DNA of 10,320 nt, taken from positions 1 to 10,320 of the forward strand of contig SLLF01000340.1 in NCBI GenBank assembly GCA_007134175.1, in the 5' to 3' direction. The notes under the pieces were generated by a model. It saw only the letters and a program-made list of their open reading frames with translations. It was not told the DNA's origin and did no database searches. This DNA comes from Kiritimatiellia bacterium (lineage in GTDB: Bacteria; Verrucomicrobiota; Kiritimatiellia; SLAD01). A program made the translations under genes and the position numbers. Shown piece by piece: positions 5,473 through 10,320 of the stretch. Position 1 is the stretch's first letter; every line of letters starts with the position of its first letter.

Positions 5473-6611
5473 GCGCGCATCCGGATCCTTTCCGCCAGGC
5501 GCGGGCATCGTCATGCGGCATGACCGTCCATGTGGACGGCGAACCCATTCCGCTCGTCCTCGACTTACAGGGCGTGCGGCGCGCGGCGAAGGATTGGCAG
5601 GCCTATAGCAGCGCTAACCCTTTTCATATCACGTTGCAATCCGAGGAGGCGCTACGCAACTTCCGCCAGCTCCCCATCGAAACCGACCCACCCGACCACA
5701 CGGATTACCGGGCGATTGTGGAACCGCTCTTCCGCCGCCCGGCACAGCCCGACTATGCCGCCCGGATGCGGGACATCGTACGGCGCACCGTGGACGAAGC
5801 GTGTGCGCTCGGCACGCTCGATGGCGTGTTGTCGTTTGCGCTGCCGTTGCAGTCGCGGGCCTTGGCCCTGCTGCTCAACGTGCCGGAAAGCGAGGCGGAC
5901 GAGTGGATCACCTGGGGTATCAGGGCCTTTGACCACGACGAGCAGGGCCCGTCGAAGGGGGCGCGTCTCGAAAACTATATCCAACGCCAGCTTGAACACG
6001 CGGCCGGGACACCGGGCGAGGATCTATTCAGCATCCTGCATCGCGCCACGTTTCGCGGACGCCCCCTGACCTACGAGGAAAAGCAGGGGTTTGCCAACCT
6101 GGTCTTTGCGGGCGGGCGCGATACCGTAATCCACACGACCACCTCCATACTGGCCTATATCGCCGAACATCCCGCTTTTTGCCCGCAATTGGCGGCGGAC
6201 CCCGCACTCGTGCCGAAGGCCGTGGAAGAGTTTGTGCGGGTGGTGACCCCCTTGACCGCGATCACGCGCACGTGCGCGGCGGACACGCCCCACCAGTCCG
6301 CCGGCGGACGTATCGGGCTTTGCTGGGCGTCAGCCAACCGCGACGACCGCTTCTTCAAGCATGCCGATCGCGTGCAACCCGACCGGGCACCGAACCCTCA
6401 CGTCGCTTTCGGATTCGGCCCCCACAGTTGCCTGGGGGCATCGCATACCCGCTTGCTCCTGCGCACACTGCTCACCCAATGCGCGGAGCGGGGCCTGAGG
6501 ATACAAACCCTCGAAGCCATTCCGAATGTCGAGGTCTTCGATACCTTTTCACGCCCCATCGGCTTCAGCAAGCTCATACAACGCTGGTCAGCGCAACAGG
6601 AGATCCCATGA
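5469..6611 (+). CDS. class I bacterial cytochrome P450
   Basis: A soluble heme monooxygenase of 380 residues, slightly short for bacterial P450s (about 400). Heme-binding loop: FGFGPHSCLG (314-323) with Cys321 as the axial thiolate. I-helix: LVFAGGRDTVIH (211-222), where Asp218-Thr219 form the usual acid-alcohol pair for oxygen activation. K-helix ExxR: Glu254 and Arg257. C-helix segment ETDPPDHTDYR (71-81) carries the His and Arg expected to hold the heme propionates. The stretch after RTCAAD (about 268-282) is several residues shorter than usual in the beta region before LCWASANRD. No signal peptide or membrane anchor is seen. ATGA overlaps join it to the ferredoxin before it and the UroD-like gene after it. 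The substrate cannot be read from sequence; demethylation or hydroxylation of a small polar molecule is possible. Confidence 0.93.
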   Translation: MSAHPDPFRQARASSCGMTVHVDGEPIPLVLDLQGVRRAAKDWQAYSSANPFHITLQSEEALRNFRQLPIETDPPDHTDYRAIVEPLFRRPAQPDYAARMRDIVRRTVDEACALGTLDGVLSFALPLQSRALALLLNVPESEADEWITWGIRAFDHDEQGPSKGARLENYIQRQLEHAAGTPGEDLFSILHRATFRGRPLTYEEKQGFANLVFAGGRDTVIHTTTSILAYIAEHPAFCPQLAADPALVPKAVEEFVRVVTPLTAITRTCAADTPHQSAGGRIGLCWASANRDDRFFKHADRVQPDRAPNPHVAFGFGPHSCLGASHTRLLLRTLLTQCAERGLRIQTLEAIPNVEVFDTFSRPIGFSKLIQRWSAQQEIP

Positions 6612-7618
6612 ACGGACTACAACGAACACGGCAGTTCATAGGCGGCGAACCGGTGGACCGCCCGCCCTTCCACCCGATCGTCATGCGCTGGGCGGCGCGC
6701 CGGGCCGGCGTGGCCTATCGGGATTTTTGCCTGGACCCGGAAGTGAAGTGTAAAGCGATGATGCAGGTCGCGGACCAGTTCGATGCCGACTGGGTAACCA
6801 CCATGTCCGACCCTTATTGTGAAGCCGAGGCCTTCGGCCTGGAAATTGAATACCCTGAGAATGATCTACCGCTGGACCGTGGCGGGCATCTGCCGGACGC
6901 GGCCGCCGCGGCCCGTTTGCAACCTTACGATCCGCAGCAGCACCGCCGCTGCCGCCTGCGCGTCCGTGAAATAGAGATCTTCCGGCAGCACTGCGGCGAT
7001 CGCCTACTCATCGTGGGCTGGGTGGAAGGGCCCATGGCGGAATACGCAGATTTGCGCGGCATCACCGAGGCGGCGCTGGATTTGTACGACGATCCGGACG
7101 CCGTCGGGCGGGCGATGGATATCATCACCGAGGCAGCGCTGGCGTTCATCTCGCTTCAAATCAAGGCTGGGGCACATTGCATCGGCATTGGCGACGCCTT
7201 CTGCTCGCAGATCGGGCCGAAGTTGTATCGCTCGTTCGCCTTCGAACGCGAGAAAAGGATGGTGGACCATATCCATGCCAAAGGCGCTTTGGCCAAGTTG
7301 CATATTTGTGGCAACACGCATGATTTAATACCCGACATGCTGCGCACCGGCGCGGACATCATCGACATCGACCACCTGGTCCCATCCATGGCCCCGTTTG
7401 CCGCGCAGCTGGGCCCGGACCAAGTGTTCAGCGGGGCCTGCGATCCCGTGTCGGTGGTAGAGCGAGGGACGCCAGACCGTGTGATCGCGGCCGTGGAGCG
7501 TCACGGCCGACAGGCCGGCGGTCGCTGCATTGTATCGGCCGGCTGCGAAATCACACCCGGCACCCCGGACTCCCAAATGCGGGCCCTGGCCAGCGCCGCC
7601 AACCTTTTCCCCCTGTAG
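6608..7618 (+). CDS. UroD/MtaA-family protein, likely cobamide-type methyltransferase
   Basis: A 336-residue TIM-barrel protein of the uroporphyrinogen decarboxylase (UroD) superfamily. I chose ATG 6608, overlapping the P450 stop as ATGA, with AGGAG about 5 bases upstream; the open frame extends upstream to 6179 but only inside the P450 gene. Residues LHICGNTHDLIPDML (231-245), GADIIDIDH (248-256) and VSAGCEITPGTP (309-320) match the branch that includes methylcobamide:thiol methyltransferases. His232-x-Cys234 and Cys313 are placed as the zinc ligands of that branch. The HemE N-terminal signature with its catalytic Arg/Asp is not visible: here it is RTRQFIGGEPVDRPPFHP. Many such paralogues in PVC and Firmicutes genomes lack a known substrate. 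Operon position suggests it handles a methyl group or product linked to the P450 reaction. Superfamily is firm; methyl transfer is an inference. Confidence 0.85.
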   Translation: MNGLQRTRQFIGGEPVDRPPFHPIVMRWAARRAGVAYRDFCLDPEVKCKAMMQVADQFDADWVTTMSDPYCEAEAFGLEIEYPENDLPLDRGGHLPDAAAAARLQPYDPQQHRRCRLRVREIEIFRQHCGDRLLIVGWVEGPMAEYADLRGITEAALDLYDDPDAVGRAMDIITEAALAFISLQIKAGAHCIGIGDAFCSQIGPKLYRSFAFEREKRMVDHIHAKGALAKLHICGNTHDLIPDMLRTGADIIDIDHLVPSMAPFAAQLGPDQVFSGACDPVSVVERGTPDRVIAAVERHGRQAGGRCIVSAGCEITPGTPDSQMRALASAANLFPL

Positions 7619-7627
7619 CCGGTATCG

Positions 7628-7662
7628 CAGGCTGTCACGCCTGTAGACGTCCTCTTTTTTTT
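7628..7662 (+). terminator. weak terminator-like hairpin and T-tract after the P450 operon
   Basis: CAGGC (7628-7632) pairs with GCCTG (7639-7643) over a 6-base loop, and a run of eight T follows at 7655-7662. The stem is short and 11 bases separate it from the T-run, so this is not a textbook terminator. The region also starts and ends with CTGTAG (7613-7618 and 7641-7646), as in the twin-hairpin repeat family, so it may instead be a repeat remnant. Confidence 0.3.
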
Positions 7663-7709
7663 CTATTATATTCCCGGCGCCGCAGGTGCGGGATTAGGGG
7701 CTATTGGAG

Positions 7710-8318
7710 ATGAAAGGAGTAAAATCGGCAGGCAAACACGCTGCACACCGGATGCTTCGCTGGCGTAAATGGCTGAAACCGTTCGTGTCCAAACACGGAT
7801 CGCCGGAGGCCATTGCGCGCGGGGTGGCCATCGGCATGGTCGTGGCGTTCAGCCCAACCATCGGGATCCAGCTCGTGCTGGCGTATTTTATCGCCACGCT
7901 CTGCAAGGCGAGCCGGGCAGCGGCACTGATCCCGGTATGGATCACTATGCCAATGACTATTCCCCCCATTTACGCCTTCACCTATACGATTGGCCGCTGG
8001 TTCGTCGGCGGGCCGTCGGTCAGCGAGGTGCGCCGTCAATTGATTCGGTTGGTGCGCCGGATGGATGGATACGATGCCTTTGATCTTCCCGCCAAACTGA
8101 GACTGGCAATGGAAATAGGGCAGGAGGTGCTTGTCCCCATGTTTATCGGCGGACTGTTGGTGGGTTTTGCCTGCGCCGCCATTGCTTATCCCCTGGTTGT
8201 ATGGGGCGTCCGGCGCTTCCGTGCGTTTCGCAACCGCACGCGCGCCGATCGTCGGCGCCGTTTTCATTTTCGGTTTAAGCGCCCGCATCTACCGCGCACG
8301 CCTGCGCCCGAAATATAG
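7710..8318 (+). CDS. DUF2062 integral membrane protein
   Basis: A 202-residue protein with the DUF2062 pattern: a short basic N-terminus, then SPEAIARGVAIGMVVAFSPT (31-50), the family's hallmark (xxxAxGxAxGxFxxFxPxxGxQ), followed by IGIQLVLAYFIATLCKASRA. Hydrophobic segments are at about 38-65, 72-98 and 140-166, and the C-terminus is very basic (170-195). ATG 7710 has AGGGG 9 bases upstream; a TTG at 7704 is too close to that site. The family is found as a stand-alone protein or fused to glycosyltransferases, and its function is not established. It is 91 bp after the UroD-like gene, with a possible weak terminator between, so it probably belongs to another transcript. Cytoplasmic membrane location is expected. 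Confidence 0.88.
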   Translation: MKGVKSAGKHAAHRMLRWRKWLKPFVSKHGSPEAIARGVAIGMVVAFSPTIGIQLVLAYFIATLCKASRAAALIPVWITMPMTIPPIYAFTYTIGRWFVGGPSVSEVRRQLIRLVRRMDGYDAFDLPAKLRLAMEIGQEVLVPMFIGGLLVGFACAAIAYPLVVWGVRRFRAFRNRTRADRRRRFHFRFKRPHLPRTPAPEI

Positions 8319-8330
8319 TTCGGTTTGCTA

Positions 8331-8352
8331 CCCGCATGTTGGAAAATGCGGG
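8331..8352. other. 7-bp hairpin downstream of the DUF2062 gene
   Basis: CCCGCAT (8331-8337) pairs perfectly with ATGCGGG (8346-8352) over an 8-base loop, 13 bases after the DUF2062 stop. No T-run follows, so a canonical intrinsic terminator is not supported. It could still stabilise the 3' end or act with Rho. Confidence 0.4.
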
Positions 8353-8559
8353 CTGGCAGGCGTGGGTGGCGGATGTTGCGGGATTTGGAGGAACTTGGTC
8401 ATGTCGAGGACCCGTATTGGGTCGCGGGCAAGAACGAGATAAATGGAACATGTTTTCATTTCGAACGTAGCGACGCAAAGTCGATCTCCCTCCCGCTTGC
8501 ACCGGCTGGCCCCATCGTGGCCAGCTACAGCGGACAAGGCACGGATCACGCAAGGCTCT

Positions 8560-8588
8560 GCTGTAGCCGGGCGCGGTGAGCCCGGCTG
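8560..8588. repeat. partial, inverted copy of the twin-hairpin repeat
   Basis: GCTGTAGCCGGGCGCGGTGA and the following GCCCGGC resemble the reverse complement of one end of the 82-bp repeat (GCTGTAGCCGCGCGCGGTGAGCGCGG). A facing CTACAGC occurs at 8525-8531. Only one stem-loop is represented, so it is either a solo half element or a decayed copy. Confidence 0.5.
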
Positions 8589-8619
8589 GAAGCGACCTGG
8601 CAAAGAACGAGATTTTTCG

Positions 8620-8649
8620 ACTCCGCCGAAATATGCGGGCGGACGGAGT
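8620..8649. promoter_or_regulatory. alternative hairpins just upstream of the rpmH promoter
   Basis: ACTCCG (8620-8625) can pair with CGGAGT (8644-8649), or TCCGCC (8622-8627) with GGCGGA (8638-8643). The two stems exclude each other. The outer arm touches the first base of the TTGACA box. It could end incoming transcripts or form an operator; there is no T-run. Confidence 0.35.
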
Positions 8650-8677
8650 TGACAGGCGGGCCGTTTGGGCTTAGTCT
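8649..8677 (+). promoter_or_regulatory. sigma70-type promoter for rpmH
   Basis: A perfect TTGACA (8649-8654), a 17-base spacer, and TAGTCT (8672-8677), which keeps the T1, A2 and T6 of the -10 consensus. Transcription would start about 25 bases before the rpmH ATG. This is the only good promoter between the DUF2062 gene and rpmH and probably drives the whole rpmH-rnpA-yidD-yidC cluster. Confidence 0.6.
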
Positions 8678-8709
8678 TGCGTGCTTTATATCCGGGATGG
8701 AGTGGATTT

Positions 8710-8853
8710 ATGACGAAAAGAACGTATAAACCTTCAAAGATCAAACGGAAACGCAAACACGGTTTTCGCGAACGCATGAGCACGGCCGGTGGCCGGAAAA
8801 TCTTGTCACGGCGTCGGCAAAAGGGGCGTAAGGCCTTGACGGTATCCGGCTGA
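8710..8853 (+). CDS. rpmH: 50S ribosomal protein L34
   Basis: A 47-residue, very basic protein, normal size for bL34. [20 protein letters not shown], then [20 protein letters not shown] and KALTVSG match the family almost throughout (TxQPS/KPSxxKRxRxHGFRxRMxTxxGRxVLxxRRxKGRxxL). bL34 is part of the large ribosomal subunit. ATG 8710 has GGAG 7 bases upstream; an upstream in-frame extension to 8665 is not part of the family. It opens the conserved rpmH-rnpA-yidD-yidC order. Confidence 0.98.
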   Translation: MTKRTYKPSKIKRKRKHGFRERMSTAGGRKILSRRRQKGRKALTVSG

Positions 8854-8911
8854 GCCGGTCCGCAGCCTCGTTTCCGGCGGACAGTCTGGCGCGGAACCGG
8901 TGGTATCCGAC

Positions 8912-9304
8912 ATGAGTGCCGCTTCCCCCCCTATCCAGTGTCTGCGCCGCTCCCAGCGTTTAATCCATCCCCGCCTATTTCGTGAAACGTTCGCCCAGCA
9001 AGACGCCTGGGTGGGACGCTGTATGGTGCTGTGGGTTCGGCGCGCGCCGGACGCCGCGCTGCGGGTCGGCGTGGTGGCCAGCCGCAAGGTGGGGAACGCG
9101 GTGATGCGGAACCGGGCCCGCCGCCGGTTGCGTGAAGCTTGGCGCTTGAATCGACACGCATTTACAGGCACAGTTGATGTGGTACTGGTCGGGCGACGCC
9201 CCGTGACACGGGCCTCGCTGGCTGCGGTCACAGCAGAATTACTGCGGTTGGCGGAGCGGGCAGGCCTGCGGGCGGCAGATGCCAACGGGGACCAACTGGC
9301 GTGA
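8912..9304 (+). CDS. rnpA: ribonuclease P protein component
   Basis: A 130-residue basic protein that joins the RnpB RNA to form RNase P and matures tRNA 5' ends. The RNR signature is clear: SRKVGNAVMRNRARRRLREA (57-76). The family start is also visible (LRRSQRLIHPRLFRETFAQQ, 11-30), where F27 and neighbours bind the pre-tRNA leader. ATG 8912 is taken as start; a GTG at 8900 would add four residues, and neither has a strong Shine-Dalgarno. It lies 58 bp after rpmH, and its stop overlaps the yidD start (GTGA). Confidence 0.95.
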   Translation: MSAASPPIQCLRRSQRLIHPRLFRETFAQQDAWVGRCMVLWVRRAPDAALRVGVVASRKVGNAVMRNRARRRLREAWRLNRHAFTGTVDVVLVGRRPVTRASLAAVTAELLRLAERAGLRAADANGDQLA

Positions 9305-9558
9305 AGCAGCTACTGATTCTGCTGGTGAAGGTTTATCGGTATACCTTGGCGGGTATTTTGGGTGGGCATTGTCGGTTTTATCCGTCCTGTTCGGCCTATT
9401 GCCTGGAGGCATTGGAGAGGCATGGCGCGTGGTGGGGAAGTTGGCTGGGGCTGCGACGCGTGGCGCGTTGTCATCCGTGGCACCCCGGTGGCTACGATCC
9501 CGTGCCCGACCATTTAGCGCGGCGCACAGCAAAAGAGCGTAAAGATAATGGAATGTAA
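9301..9558 (+). CDS. yidD: membrane protein insertion efficiency factor YidD
   Basis: An 85-residue member of the YidD (UPF0161) family. The hallmark GGHCRFYPSCSAYCLEALER (21-40), followed by HG, and the RCHPWHPGGYDPVP block (56-69) are complete, with the conserved cysteines at 24, 30 and 57. It helps YidC insert inner-membrane proteins and is thought to lie on the inner face of the membrane through an amphipathic N-terminus (residues 1-20 here). The start codon is GTG, sharing bases with the rnpA stop codon as GTGA, a mark of translational coupling. The yidC gene begins 2 bp after its stop. Confidence 0.95.
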   Translation: MKQLLILLVKVYRYTLAGILGGHCRFYPSCSAYCLEALERHGAWWGSWLGLRRVARCHPWHPGGYDPVPDHLARRTAKERKDNGM

Positions 9559-9560
9559 CC

Positions 9561-10320
9561 ATGGGCATGAATAAAAAAGATGTGTTGATTCTGGTGGGGC
9601 TGTTCGCCCTCTGGCTATTGTGGTCCCCCATTGACCGCTTGATCATCAAGCCGCTCTTCTTCCCTGACGACCCGGCGGCGGAAGAGGTGGAGTGGACGGA
9701 AGAAGAGGCCGTGCCCGAGTGGGAACCGGCACCCGACCCCATCGCCACCGATGAACAAGACGTACCGGCCGCGCCGGCCTGGTTGGACGAGGACGAGGCC
9801 GCGCCGGTGGTTTTACGCGAACCGGACACGGAACCGGATCGAGTCGTTGAGCCCGAACCGACTGCGCCGGCCGAAGAGGTGACCATCGAAACCGACCGGA
9901 TGCGCGTCACTTTTTCCTCGCGGGGCGGCACGATCCAACATATCGCCTGGCTGGATTACCCGGAAACCGACGAGGAAGGTAGCGGGCCAATCCAGCTTGA
10001 TTTTGCCGGGCAACCGGCCTTGGCGCTGCGCGGTATCCAAGGACTTTCCCCGCAGCATGACCTTTCTATGCGTCGGCTGGACGGCGAACAACCCGGTGTG
10101 GCGTTCACAACAGAGCTGGAAGGCGGGTTGCAGTTTGAACGCGAAATCCGGGTATTGGACGATTACGTATTCCGCGTCCACGACCGATTCATGAACCCAG
10201 GCGAACGACCGCTGCGGGTGCCGGCCTTTGGTATCCAGACCGGCCGCATGGAGCCGGTACCCGGCGCCACCAGCATGTACGGCATGTTTGCGCTGGGTGT
10301 GGACACGTTGCCCCCCACCG
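9561..10320 (+). CDS. yidC: membrane protein insertase YidC, N-terminal part (runs off the right edge)
   Basis: 253 codons are visible without a stop. Residues 7-24 (DVLILVGLFALWLLWSPI) are the single N-terminal membrane helix of the Gram-negative type YidC. A long acidic, proline-rich linker follows (about 35-106, with runs of Glu/Asp, Ala and Pro). The large periplasmic domain then begins with VTIETDRMRVTFSSRGGTIQ (107-126). The catalytic insertase domain with its five helices lies outside the window. ATG 9561 and ATG 9567 are both possible starts. YidC inserts proteins into the inner membrane alone or with SecYEG. Its position after rnpA and yidD confirms the identity. A long periplasmic domain indicates a diderm cell. 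Confidence 0.93.
   Translation, partial: MGMNKKDVLILVGLFALWLLWSPIDRLIIKPLFFPDDPAAEEVEWTEEEAVPEWEPAPDPIATDEQDVPAAPAWLDEDEAAPVVLREPDTEPDRVVEPEPTAPAEEVTIETDRMRVTFSSRGGTIQHIAWLDYPETDEEGSGPIQLDFAGQPALALRGIQGLSPQHDLSMRRLDGEQPGVAFTTELEGGLQFEREIRVLDDYVFRVHDRFMNPGERPLRVPAFGIQTGRMEPVPGATSMYGMFALGVDTLPPT

Larger units (their letters stand above)
8319..8648. other. 330-bp gap before rpmH, hairpins and repeat remnants only
   Basis: I see no gene on either strand: the open frames have no family character and no good ribosome-binding site. Contents: a hairpin at 8331-8352, a short partial copy of the twin-hairpin repeat at 8560-8588, two AAGAACGAGAT strings (8430-8440 and 8603-8613), and a second hairpin at 8620-8649. 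No TTATNCACA-type DnaA boxes are evident, so nothing here points to an origin despite the rpmH-yidC neighbours. Confidence 0.55.

Noticed and set aside
6179..6607. N-terminal extension of the UroD-like frame
   Set aside because: It lies wholly inside the P450 gene in another frame and has no family character; ATG 6608 with AGGAG is the sensible start.
8319..8709. Replication origin upstream of rpmH
   Set aside because: No DnaA boxes or AT-rich unwinding element seen, and no dnaA gene adjacent.
8328..8783. 151-residue minus-strand open frame over the rpmH upstream gap
   Set aside because: Low-complexity composition, no motif, antisense to rpmH and its promoter.
9239..9931. 230-residue minus-strand open frame
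   Set aside because: Antisense shadow of yidD and the yidC linker; Ser/Gly-rich artefact of the acidic-proline codons.

Overview
The window looks like chromosomal DNA of a moderately GC-rich bacterium, probably from the PVC group (Verrucomicrobiota/Kiritimatiellota-like). This placement is an inference. It rests on the mix of a UroD-family paralogue, an AraC regulator and AAA_14/DUF4143 ATPases, and on gaps filled with short dispersed repeats: twin-hairpin elements, CTCCGTG-type sequences and TTCATCC runs. No rRNA or taxon-specific marker is present, so the phylum should be tested rather than assumed.

Layout. (1) 1-1585, minus strand: truC (tRNA pseudouridine-65 synthase), followed by a DUF4236 protein whose C-terminus lies beyond the left edge. 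A hairpin covers the truC Shine-Dalgarno. (2) 1586-4181: a gene-poor accessory stretch. It holds a decayed fragment of a DUF4143 ATPase, a truncated MNT-type nucleotidyltransferase, one intact AAA_14/DUF4143 ATPase with a long palindrome upstream, and several repeat families. Both broken genes end beside copies of the same 82-bp twin-hairpin repeat or other repeats. (3) 4182-7618: an AraC-type regulator (minus) divergent from a tightly coupled three-gene operon (plus). The operon encodes a putidaredoxin-type 2Fe-2S ferredoxin, a class I cytochrome P450 and a UroD/methylcobamide-methyltransferase-like protein. Each junction is a 4-base ATGA overlap. (4) 7619-8318: a DUF2062 membrane protein. 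(5) 8319-10320: a 330-bp gap with hairpins and a repeat remnant, then the conserved rpmH-rnpA-yidD-yidC cluster, with yidC running off the right edge.

How the genes work together. The ferredoxin would pass electrons to the P450, and no ferredoxin reductase is present, so electrons must come from a reductase encoded elsewhere. The UroD-like protein keeps the His-x-Cys...Cys pattern of zinc-dependent cobamide methyltransferases, not the profile expected of a heme-biosynthetic HemE. The AraC protein has an N-terminal cupin and probably senses a small molecule that induces the operon. One hypothesis is catabolism or demethylation of a methoxylated compound (sugar, aromatic or osmolyte). The sequence supports the gene set and the coupling but does not reveal the substrate. 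This operon is the best candidate in the window for an undescribed system.
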